A stretch of 64,000 nucleotides of DNA from Pseudevernia furfuracea (lineage: Eukaryota; Ascomycota; Lecanoromycetes; Lecanorales; Parmeliaceae): the NCBI GenBank assembly GCA_022315425.1, contig JAIUPT010000021.1, positions 806,001 through 870,000 of the forward strand, in the 5' to 3' direction. The first letter of the stretch is position 1, and each line of letters begins with the position of its first letter. The translations under genes were made by a program, and so were the position numbers. Shown in pieces: positions 1-9,242 of the stretch. The notes beneath the pieces were generated by a model. The model had not been told where the DNA came from. It saw only the letters and a list, made by a program, of their open reading frames with translations, and did not search any database.

Positions 1-147
1 GCTTTTTCCGAGACTCAGTGCTTTCAAATCCTTCTAAACTCCCTTCCCGAAGCCTACACGTCATTGACTAACAGTCTTATGACTTTCTCCTTCAGCTCGA
101 ACGAGAAGCTTCAGAAGCTTATGGACAAAGAAGACACTCTCACAAAC
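1..147 (+). pseudogene. Copia-type gag, 5' part (interrupted, runs off left edge)
   Basis: Frame 1 is open from the window edge to the insertion point at 147. It reads as the helical core of a Ty1/copia gag: the stretch LLNSLPEAYTSL is the recognisable family signature, followed by a Ser-rich segment and EKLQKLMDKEDTL. The true start lies outside the window. The frame is cut by the gypsy-type element at 148. The codon phase at 147 is the phase in which the gag frame resumes at 6710, so the two pieces were one open frame before the insertion. Family assignment comes from recognising the motif, not from a search. Confidence 0.7.
143..147. repeat. Target-site duplication CAAAC, left copy
   Basis: CAAAC lies immediately before the left LTR. 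The same five bases, CAAAC, follow the right LTR at 6710-6714. A 5-bp duplication is usual for Ty3/gypsy integration and fixes both outer boundaries of the element. Confidence 0.9.
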
Positions 148-401
148 TGTCAGGGAACGAGGCTGAAACTAGGGCTACCACTTGATATACTTGATCTGGT
201 AGGATTAGGTCTATTTACAAGACGAAAGACAAGAAAGGAAAGTGAGAAGTGGGCGCTCAGCGCCTCTATATGTGATCAGACGAAACCAACATGGCTATCG
301 CATAAAACGTCGCTTAGTAGAAACTCAATTGTTATTGATCACGGGCTAGGATCAAGGATTCAAGCACTGCTTGATCTATGGACTGACTTCATTTTGTGAT
401 A
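148..401 (-). repeat. Gypsy-type LTR, left copy (3' LTR of the element)
   Basis: This 254-bp direct repeat matches 6456-6709 base for base in length. By eye the copies differ at about 15 sites, all C/T or G/A transitions, with no indels or transversions. The right copy has intact TGTCA...TGACA ends; the left copy ends TGATA, a C-to-T change in a CA context. Just inside, at 407-416, the minus strand reads GAGAGAGAAG, a plausible polypurine tract, which fits this being the 3' LTR of a minus-strand element. Confidence 0.92.
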
Positions 402-1479
402 GTAGCTTCTCTCTCAAAGGCTGAGCTCCTGTGAAGCAGTCAGAATAAGACAGACGAGACGAGATAAAAACTTGACGAGCTCGAAAAGCGAGATTACGTA
501 GTCACAGCTAAGCTGCTATACGATAGTCGAATTGAATTAGACGAGAGGTCGAAACGAAGACACGGAAGGCGAGACACGAAGGGCTGTATAAGACTAGACT
601 AAGATGGCGAAGACTAGACGAGAACGACGGTTGTTGCTATTTAACATAGGTTTGATACGAATCGAGACAAGACTAAGAATCTTTGTATTAACAATTCGAA
701 ATAATGTATAAAATGACGTGAGAACCGGAGGCGGTAGGGTACGCGGTATGGTATTCGTCGATGGCTTGTTGATAGTTATCAAGGTAATTGAATGATTTCC
801 AGATAGGGTTATCGAACTCTCAGTTGATATAGTACTTTAATAAGAGTGACTTGAAACGACGATCGAGCTTGAAATTGATGATACTATTAATATATTATGC
901 TCGTTTCTCTTCTTCGATGACGACGAGTTCTCGAGACTCTGATATTTATTTAGATAAAAGATCTTGAACGATATGCTGAAGTAAACTAACGTGAAAGATA
1001 AAATAAACTTTTATGAACTCGAGAAGACTGAGCTCGATAATTAGAGAATTAATAAATACTCGTTTGACTGAATAAGGTCTCACATTACGATCATCGAGCT
1101 TTATAACTGAGCGAGCGATGTTTAGATTCTTAACGTTAAGTCACATCATATCTTTTATAAGATAACGAAAACAAGAGCGACGTCGTTCATTAATAGAGAA
1201 TTCGTAGATGACTTAAGCGATTAATATCTCGTCTCGAAGATAATCGATAATCTCTTTCATCTTCTTGATAAACTCGTTGATGTTAATCAATTTGATACGA
1301 ACTTGAGCAGTGAGATTAGAAGACAAGAATTCGAGAGATTCAAAGTCTAGACGAGGATTCTATTCAGAATTGATTAGAAAGAATAAGACTAGAGTAGTCG
1401 CGAAGAGAACGTTATTTATAACGAATTCGACATTCGAAGTTCATTTTGTTTAATTATCTTGCATATAATTGACAAAGGC

Positions 1480-1760
1480 ACGAAGATAGTGTTTCATGAC
1501 GTTATTGACTCGCTCGATCTAATTATTGATCTAAAGATAATAGACTGTGAATAACTTGATATCGATCTTTAGATTCTTATATAAGAGATTTCAGACGTCA
1601 GAAGTGAACTGCGTATCTCTATCAGACATAAAGACTTCGAGTGTTTCGTAAAGTTTTCACACGTTGATATAAAATGTATTTGCGACTTTCTCTATCTTTA
1701 TGATAGTAATAAAAACGAGATGTCTTATCTTAGTGAGACGATTAACGAAGACTAGAATAT
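1480..1760 (-). pseudogene. Integrase core remnant of the gypsy-type element
   Basis: On the minus strand, fragments resembling the retroviral-type integrase core can be read between stop codons. The clearest is FMSDRDTQFTSDV, which contains the second catalytic aspartate block of the DDE core, followed by a degraded IERVNNVMKHY block that corresponds to the catalytic glutamate region. Several in-frame stops separate them. Position downstream of RNase H supports a Ty3/gypsy rather than copia arrangement. Confidence 0.75.
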
Positions 1761-2639
1761 AACGATAAGTTATTCTCATAAAGATGTTAGAGGGTAATGA
1801 ATCGACATAGTTCATAGATATATCGCGTCATCGGCGCTCGAGAATAAGTAATGATCGAAGTTATCCTTGTTGCTTCTATCTGAAGAACTTGACTCGAATA
1901 CAGACGTAACAATTTCTAACGAAACGTTGAATATACTGATACAAATTAGATCATTAATAAGCGCGGCTTATTAATTCGTAGCAGTTGATTCTATTAGAGT
2001 GTTCTTCGAGAACGCTGTCATGGACTAACTGAATGATTCGAAGGCGGAGTCGGTTCGAATTTGAAACGTACTTTCTTTCTTGGAAGTATAAGGCTTGATC
2101 TCGTTTCTCGCATTCGGCTAAAGGAATTCGATTGTGATGACGCGCTCTCGTACGGAGCATCTCGAGGACTTGAGGTGCGAACTAATCGCTGGCTTGGGCT
2201 TGATCCCACAGGGTCTGCGTGAGGGTATCTAGAGGGTCTTCCTCAGGGTCGAATGGGGCTTGATCTAGTTGGGGTTCAGCTTCTTGAACTTCTGATATCA
2301 TATTCATGAGGGCGAGAGTAATTGATTTCTGAGGCGAGGTAGGGCTGAGAAGAAGTTGGATTCGGTCTAGGTGAACGACTCGACATTAAAGATCTACAAT
2401 CTTCGGGTCTAGGACATGAGTTTTTAACACGATTTGATGCTGATATTGATGACGAGGGTCTGACGTATTTCCCTCTTTTGAGAGGTCTTCTGAGCGACGC
2501 GTGAGTGCATTAGACTTATCGTCTGCTTTGTCAGAGCGATAGATTATTCGATAGTTAAATCTAAATAGAAATTCGCTTCAACGAGCTTGACGACGATTCA
2601 ATTGCTTGATGAATATAAAGTATTCGAGATTTTTATAAT

Positions 2640-2800
2640 CGATGATTACTTTGATAGATAGAGTGGAACTCTTAAGCTCGAGTCGTTATTCTTCGAAGAC
2701 GCGAATAATAATTATGAGTTCTTTATCATAGATTTCGTAGTTGTATTTAGCTGAATTGTACTTCTTGAAGAAATACGCGATAGAGTGCAATTCGCTCTAC
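2640..2800 (-). pseudogene. RNase H remnant of the gypsy-type element
   Basis: The minus strand reads LHSIAYFFKKYNSAKYN followed by YEIYDKELIIIIRVFEE. This is the recognisable RNase H segment of gypsy-type pol (usual form: HPVAYFSKK...NYEIYDKELLAI). Stops flank and interrupt it. It lies directly downstream, in element orientation, of the reverse-transcriptase remnant at 3346-3951. Confidence 0.8.
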
Positions 2801-3345
2801 TCGTCGTACTAAGAGAGAATTTCTTCTGACACGAAGTCAGAAGCGTCGATTTTCATAACAATCTCGCGATTAGAATCATAGTGACGTAGAATAATATCGA
2901 AGATAAAAGCTTTCTTTAACGTTTTGAAAGCGACTTAATATTTAGTATCTCACACGAAGGAAACGTTCTTACGTGTGAGTCGAGTTAAGAAATTAATTAA
3001 TCTATTATAGTCGTAGATGAATCTTTTATAGAAATTCGCGAATTCTAAGAAACTCTAAACATTCTTAACATTAATCAATAATGATTATTAAACGATGATC
3101 TCGATCTTAACGAGGTTTATCTTGATGTCTTCGATGATAATTATTAGATTCAAGTAAGAAACTCGATTGACGTAAAATTCACATTTGATGATATCGACTT
3201 GAAGTTCGACTTCTCTTAGCTTCTGAAGAATACGTTTGATATAAATTTCGTGCTCGACTTCGATTTCGCTGTAGATAAGAATATCATCTAGATAGACGAT
3301 ATAGAACTCATCAAGAAACTCTCTTAGAGTATCGTTGATATAATG

Positions 3346-3951
3346 TTAAAACGAGACGAGTTCATTATATAGATCGAAGAACATAATAAGATACTCAAAG
3401 AGTTCAAAACGAGTGCGAAAAGCAGTAAGTGATTCATCGTCTTCGCGAATCCTGAGACGATTAAATACTAATATAATATTCAGCTTGATAAAACACTTGA
3501 CACGACTAAGGCGATTTAAGATTTCTGAAATAAGGGGCAAGGGATAACGATTCTTGATCGTTATGATATTAAAATCTCGATAGTTAACACAAAAACGAAG
3601 ACCTCTCTCAGATTTCTTAACGAATAAAACAGAGAACGCGACTTGAAAACGACTGACTCTGATAAAGTTCTTGATAAGATTCTTATTAAGATATCTACGA
3701 AGTTCTTGCATCTTATTGCGATTCATATCGTATAGTGTGAAGCTCGAAGAAAGAGACTCTTCTTTAAGATTAATAACGTGATTATAGACGCGATGCTCGA
3801 ACAAGATATCGACCTCTTTCTTAGAGAACATATTCAGATAGTCGTGATACTGCTTGAGAAGCTTGATAACGAGATTAACGTTTTTACGTTCGCGATAGAG
3901 TTCTAATTCTTCTTGAGTGATAAACGTGACTAGGTGAAGTTCTTTCTTCAT
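3346..3951 (-). pseudogene. Reverse transcriptase remnant of the gypsy-type element
   Basis: This is the longest surviving frame of the element, 201 codons. It contains the linker and first half of the polymerase: LRFCVNYRDFNIITIKNRYPLPL is the conserved CVDYR.LN..T.K..YPLP block, followed by LIREILNRLS-like and RLRIREDDESLTAFRTRFELFEYLIMFF, the (F.TRFG.FEY.VMPF) block. Changes such as W-to-stop at the edges and G-to-E/D substitutions fit G-to-A transitions. The YxDD active site is not present in this frame. Confidence 0.9.
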
Positions 3952-6213
3952 TTGAAATAGAGCTCGCTGTCGATTCTTCTCTTGAGAACACAGCTTAAGA
4001 TTGATAACTGAGAGTTTGAGACTTGATATGAGTGCTAAGTATAAAATTTCTTCTGAGAGAATGAATTTCTAGAGCACGATCGATTTTCTAAAGAGTAACA
4101 CTAAAGATCTTAGCGTTCTTTTGACGTTCTAGACGATCATAGATATAAACTGTCACTTCGCAGACATCTAAGTGAATCGAGATATTCTAAGCTTGTCGAG
4201 CTCGTCTCTCTTTAGACGATCGAAAGAACGATAAACTTCGATACTTGATCTTGAGCGAATAGCCTTTGCGTAAGGTCTGGGAAATTCGACTAGAGATATC
4301 TTTTTTAGAGTCTCGATCAGAAGCTAGACTTGGTTCGAGAAGGTTGACTAAAGATAACTTGAAACGCAGGTGCTGAGGTTGCTCTTCTTGAGCCTGAGAG
4401 ACTAACGAATCTTTAATTCGTAACTAAGACGAGGGTTTCGGCGAATCTTCTATTCGGCTGGGGGGTACTGAATGTTCCTTGTGAATCGAGAGCTGAGGTT
4501 GCTTCTTATAAGCGAGGACTGTTAACGAGTTCTTATTAACTCACAGAAAGGCTTGTGACTGAGCTAGGTTTTGAGTCTAGAACTGAGATTCTTGATCTTG
4601 AAGTTCTCAAACTCGCTGAGATTCTTCGAAGGATAGAAATTCTTCTTTCTCACGAGTGACGACGATAATCTTCATAAGAGAAGAGCAGCAATAACTAAGA
4701 CAAAAGAACGAGAACATAATTAAGATGTTGAAGCCGAAGTTAACGTCGATGACATGACGACGGAGTCACGAGTGTTCTAGAACTATAAGGTAATGCTTCA
4801 AGTCAGTGACGAAAAGAAACAGTCTCTCGATGTGATTATCGATTATTATTGTCGTTTTCATCACGTGAGTGATGTTATCTGTAAGTGCAGATTGTTCGTC
4901 AAATTCTTAAAGACGACGAGAATATTTCAACTGATGCTGAGGAAAATTATGTTGTTGCGCGAAGATTTTGTCAATAAATGCATAAGCGAAGGTATCACAA
5001 TCGATCAAGATAAGAGCTGATATTCTAGATTGAGCTTAACGTAAGGTGCAAGAGACGATCATATGACTATCTCTAAAGATAGAGTCGAACTCGAACAGCT
5101 TTAATGTTAACTTGACTGAGAATTTTCTGAAGAATTATAACGATGATGAAAAGAACGAAAGAAGAAGATAAGAAGAGATTAACAAAGAGAGTAAAGATCT
5201 CTAAGCGCGACTTTACACAGAAACTAAACGTTTTTCGACGGCAATAAGACACCTTCGTCGCTGAAGTTGTCGTCTAATCTCATCAGACGAAGAGTTGACT
5301 TGCTCTTATTAGAGCAATCTTGAGCGTTTTTGTCGAGATATTGAAGTTTACAGTAATAGCAAAGCTTTCACTTGTTGTAGATCTCTCGAACTTCAGACGT
5401 CTGGAGTTTCTGACCTTTAACAGTGATCATAGCGAAACTGAGATTCATAGAATCCTCTGCGGCGATAAGTACGGCTGATATCGCAGCTATCGAAACAACA
5501 GACACGACTCTCTGTTCGAGAGAGTTGCTGTTTGAGATCTTAGACTTGAATGTTGACGTGAGAGTGATAGGGGTCTGGCGAGACATACGATGCTTCAATT
5601 GACGAAGCTCGTTGTCGGAATCTGAATAGGCTTGAACTCATTCATCAAAGGTGAATGACTTCTTATTGAGACGGGTTCGTCAAGAGAAGACGACGCGTTG
5701 AGTGTCGTAATTAACGTTACGTTATAAAGCGTCAATCAAGAAAGTCTCTTTCATTTGAAATCGCTCTTTCTTCTATAGAAAGAGATTATAATACTTATCG
5801 AAGAGGAGCTTCTCTTGTCGAAGCTTGTTACGAAGATAGATGCGAGCGTTCTCGACTTCGAATTAATCGTTATAGCATTTGCGTAGCTTGACGCGATAGT
5901 CTTTGAAACTAACGAGAATATAGAGTTCATCGAATCGATATTTACCCATGAGGATTTGAGCTTTCTTTCTCATGACGAGTCGATTTTCGACGTAGGCGAT
6001 CTTCTTCTAATCGATAAGATATCGATCGTGATTGATATACATCTTATGAATGAGACTTTATTCTTATACATTCAATTTATTCACGTTATCATTATACTTA
6101 GAAATATTAAAAAGTTTCTCGAATTTGAAGATTGCGAGAGCGGCTGAAGGAGGGGAAAGAACAACAGGAGACGATTGATTGATTTACATTGATTGAAACA
6201 ATACAGATAATGC

Positions 6214-6399
6214 TTATATAGTCTGTGAATCAAGCATCGGAGCGATAGATGATATCGCTTCGAACGAGACAGAGATATCGATGAAGACGTCGTCAACGCG
6301 TCGTTGCAAGGCGTCGATTTGATTAAGAATCTCTTGGGAATTGTTAGTCACTTGTTGAATAAAGTGCTGGATTCGCTGCTGATCTTCAGCGTCGGTCAT
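6214..6399 (-). pseudogene. Gag N-terminal remnant of the gypsy-type element
   Basis: A minus-strand frame begins MTDAEDQQRIQHF just inside the right LTR and runs about 60 codons to a stop. It is hydrophilic and helical, typical of the N-terminus of a fungal gypsy gag. Its position next to the 5' LTR (right side) fixes the element's orientation. A degraded cysteine-rich stretch (CYYCKLQYLDKN...C) read near 5300-5360 may be what is left of the zinc knuckle; that part is tentative. Confidence 0.6.
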
Positions 6400-6455
6400 A
6401 GTGTCGAGACTCGAGTTAGCACGTGGGAGTGCTATGAATAGTAGGTCTTTCGTAA

Positions 6456-6709
6456 TGTCAGGAAACGAGGCTGGAACTAGGGCTATCACTTGATATACTT
6501 GATCTGGTAGGATCAGGTCTATTTACAAGACGAAAGACAAGGAAGGAAAGTGAGAAGTGGGCGCTCAGCGCCCCTATATGTGATCAGACGAAACCAACAT
6601 GGCTATCGCATAAAGCGTCGCTTAGTAGAAACTCAATTGTTATTGATCACGGGCTAGGATCAAGGGTCCAAGCACTGCTTGATCTATGGGCTGACTTCAC
6701 CCCGTGACA
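6456..6709 (-). repeat. Gypsy-type LTR, right copy (5' LTR of the element)
   Basis: This 254-bp partner of 148-401 has intact TGTCA/TGACA inverted ends. It is the less mutated copy on its outer end: it keeps CCCCG where the left copy has TTTTG. It is followed directly by the CAAAC target duplication at 6710-6714. Confidence 0.92.
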
Positions 6710-7332
6710 CAAACTCCGGTGCTACTGCAATGGCTGCATATCGAAAATCCTTCAAGGCCTTCTGTTTTCTTTGTCACGGTACACATCTCGTGACCCAATG
6801 TCCAGAGCTCTTCAAAGCACAGATCTACATTAAGAAGGAATTGACGAGAGTCAGAAGCAAATCTCGAAGCAAGAGTAAAAACAGAAAGAATCGTCGTCAT
6901 AGTCATCGTCATGACTCTTCCTCCGATTCTGACTTCACAACATTCTCAGAATCATCGTCAGAGAGCGAGGATGACAAGAAGAAGAAGAAGAAAAAGAATA
7001 TCACATTCAAATCCTCTCTCAAGAAGCCTGACAAAGAAAAGAAGAAGAAGTCCAAATCCAGGATCAAGAACCATGCCCATACCGCTGTCAGCGATATCAG
7101 TGACTCGTCCGATTCCCAGTTCACATATGCGGCCTACGAAGCATTGTCCGAAAGCGACTCGGATTCGAGACCTGATGAGGAGGAAAAGAAGACCATGACT
7201 TTCATTGCTGCTGCTGAGAAAGATATACCAGCTATAAGAGAGTTATTGTCACAAACGAGAGCACGTGCGAAGGCCCTTCGTGACTTCGGAGTATCACGAC
7301 AGCAGCGAGGGGCCCAATTAAGTTCTTTATGA
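6710..7332 (+). pseudogene. Copia-type gag, 3' part with zinc knuckle
   Basis: The gag frame interrupted at 147 resumes here in the same phase and stays open to a stop at 7330-7332. Residues early in this part read CFLCHGTHLVTQC, a CCHC zinc knuckle with one residue fewer than the usual CX2CX4HX4C spacing, which binds RNA in gag proteins. A long Lys/Arg/Ser/Asp-rich tail follows (SRSKSK, SSSDSD, KKKKKK). The frame ends without passing into protease, integrase or reverse transcriptase. The low-complexity tail is GC-balanced and shows no RIP stops, unlike the inserted gypsy element. Confidence 0.7.
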
Positions 7333-7721
7333 GACTTCGATTCTAAGACAGAACTGCTACGGCCACAGGGTACTCAGTCAGAGAGAGTGGTTTCTAAGCA
7401 GGGGGAGTCATTGAACTGAGCACTCTGGAGTAGGGAGAGTCGTCGTGCAGAATACTCGCCTACCCATTTCGAAATGGCTCAAATCCTTCAGAAACGACAT
7501 CAGGCTTATCGATAAGCTTCATACCTCACTATTCTACATCCATTCTTCTCACTGGTTCGATATCAACTCTCTTCAGCTCAGGAGTCTCTTTGTCGACAAT
7601 CACTTAATCAATTATCTTCATTGACGGCTTCAGAAGATCCTCTACACCGTCACTACCATCGAGACATCTTTGCCTGCGGTTTTCACGCTGTTGACGTGGC
7701 TAGGTGCTGTTTGAGGGGGAG
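7333..7721 (+). other. Non-coding stretch between copia gag and its 3' LTR, with polypurine tract
   Basis: There is no pol coding here: 389 bp separate the gag stop from the LTR, whereas a complete copia element would need roughly 3.5-4 kb of pol. The last 11 bases, TTGAGGGGGAG at 7711-7721, form a polypurine tract directly before the LTR, the plus-strand primer site for reverse transcription. The element is therefore either internally deleted or a non-autonomous gag-only type. Confidence 0.65.
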
Positions 7722-8056
7722 TGTTAGAAATAGTGGCAAACAGCCCTACGGCACTAGTGGCTTGGCACTCCGCACACTTCATGTATTCTACCTTCCTAGA
7801 TAGACGCTCTCTAGTCCACTCAATATCAGTCGTTCCAGACCCCATTATTGAAATTCCATCTTTCATCTTTCATCTTTCATCTTTCATCTTTCATCTTTCC
7901 CCCTCATATCATCGATGCATACAACATCGACAAGTGTCATACCTAGCGAGCCGTTGAGTTTGAGCTATGAGTGCGGAAAGTGCTCCCAAAGAGGTAATAC
8001 TTGAGAACTTCTCCTGAATACAACTAATCTGCGTCATCTCCTTCTCCCACCTAACA
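7722..8056 (+). repeat. Copia-type 3' LTR, 335 bp
   Basis: The sequence opens with TGTTAG directly after a polypurine tract and closes with CTAACA, a 6-bp inverted terminal pair starting TG and ending CA. The matching 5' LTR would lie left of the window, so the length cannot be checked against a partner. If the boundary is right, the next five bases (CTATC) would be the target duplication. The LTR ends 181 bp upstream of the ATG of the RTA1-like gene. Confidence 0.7.
7858..7899. repeat. CATCTTT heptamer tandem repeat, 6 copies
   Basis: Six perfect copies of CATCTTT lie inside the copia LTR. The repeat is pyrimidine-rich on the plus strand. Confidence 0.95.
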
Positions 8057-8237
8057 CTATCATCATGTATAAGAAGATGGATTCCTTCACTTCATGGGAA
8101 CCAGTCTCATCTCAGTCCACTCTATTTTCACTCTGCTAAGTACTCGCAATACTGGTCAAGCTCTAGCGTACCTCTCTTGACACTTCTCAACTTTTCGCTT
8201 TTGCACCTTCTACTATTCTCCCTCTCCGTCGTCCATC

Positions 8238-9242
8238 ATGTCCTCAACCGCCAACGTATACACCTGCGATGCCGTCACCCCCATCTGTATTATTCAAGAC
8301 TCACTTTACGGCTACTTCCCTTCGCTCCCCGCCAATGCCTTCTTCCTCGCTCTCTTCATCATCCTCCTCATCACCCAACTCTACCTCGGCATCAGATACA
8401 GAACATGGACATTCGCCTTCGCCCTCTCCTGCGGCTGCCTCGTTGAGGCAGTCGGCTACGTTGGCCGCCTCATGCTTCATCATAACCCCTTCTCCAACAA
8501 TGGCTTCACGATGCAGATCTGCTGTCTGATCATGGGCCCCGCTTGGCTCGCTATGGGCGTATATCTGACTTTGAAGCATGTGGTCAAGGCTTTCGGACCG
8601 CAGTACAGCTATCTCAAGCCGAAATACTACACCTGGCTCTTCATTAGCGGCGACTGCGTTTCGCTCAGCCTGCAGGCCGCTGGTGGAGGATTGTCCGGTG
8701 GCGCCGATGGCAATTTCAGTCAATTGAGCCTTGGAAGCAGTATCGCAATCGCCGGTATTATCATGCAAGTTGTCACGCTTGCGATCTTCGCTGCATTGGC
8801 GGGACTCTTCCTCCTCCGACGTTACCTCGCTCGACGCAATGGAGTCCCGGAGAAGGAAGAAACGCTGGTCAACCCTCAACTCCAGACAACACGCTTCAAG
8901 CTGTTCGCCGGCGCGGTGGTCATCGCGTTTCTAACTATCTTCACCCGATGCGTCTACAGAATCGCAGAGATGATGGGCGGATGGGGCAATCCACTCATGC
9001 AGGATCAGGCCGAGTTCATCGCGCTAGACAGCGTGATGTGTTCTACTGCTGCTCTTGCATTGACCGTCTTTCACCCTGGTTTCTGCTTCCCGCAAATGGC
9101 GCAGCCCATTAGCTTTGGCAGAAGGAAGCTACTCACCACTTTGGAGGACAACAGACCTGCGCATTCTGCGTCTTCTGCTTCTTCCGAAGTTGACCTTGAG
9201 AAAGCTGATATAGCAGAGCGGGGCGAGTTTTACTTTCGATAA
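8238..9242 (+). CDS. RTA1-like lipid-translocating exporter family membrane protein
   Basis: This single-exon gene encodes 334 residues, typical for the fungal RTA1 family (Rta1, Rsb1, Rtm1), plasma-membrane proteins linked to export of sphingoid bases and resistance to toxic lipophilic compounds. I see seven hydrophobic segments, at about residues 35-55, 58-80, 95-115, 130-150, 170-195, 225-245 and 260-285. The family hallmarks are present: GDCVSLSLQAAGGG after the fourth segment, CVYRIAEMMGGW in the sixth, and a closing VFHPG. The N-terminus carries cysteines before the first segment and the C-terminal tail is polar and acidic. The ATG follows a CATC context. The substrate cannot be told from sequence. 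A copia LTR sits just upstream and may contribute promoter sequence. Confidence 0.92.
   Translation: MSSTANVYTCDAVTPICIIQDSLYGYFPSLPANAFFLALFIILLITQLYLGIRYRTWTFAFALSCGCLVEAVGYVGRLMLHHNPFSNNGFTMQICCLIMGPAWLAMGVYLTLKHVVKAFGPQYSYLKPKYYTWLFISGDCVSLSLQAAGGGLSGGADGNFSQLSLGSSIAIAGIIMQVVTLAIFAALAGLFLLRRYLARRNGVPEKEETLVNPQLQTTRFKLFAGAVVIAFLTIFTRCVYRIAEMMGGWGNPLMQDQAEFIALDSVMCSTAALALTVFHPGFCFPQMAQPISFGRRKLLTTLEDNRPAHSASSASSEVDLEKADIAERGEFYFR

Larger units (their letters stand above)
148..6709 (-). mobile_element. Ty3/gypsy-type LTR retrotransposon, RIP-degraded, 6,562 bp
   Basis: The full-length element has two 254-bp LTRs and a CAAAC target duplication. On the minus strand, decayed gag, reverse transcriptase, RNase H and integrase pieces occur in that order from right to left, the gypsy order (integrase last). 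No long frame survives; the coding remnants are broken by many TAA and TAG codons, and the interior is AT-rich. I saw no TGG-type tRNA primer site directly next to the right LTR. The element cannot encode its own proteins and is a fossil. The mutation pattern (transitions, CA/TG lost to TA) is what RIP produces; a dinucleotide count would confirm it. Confidence 0.92.

Noticed and set aside
8301..8879. 192-codon minus-strand frame
   Set aside because: It is antisense to the RTA1-like gene, which has clear family motifs.
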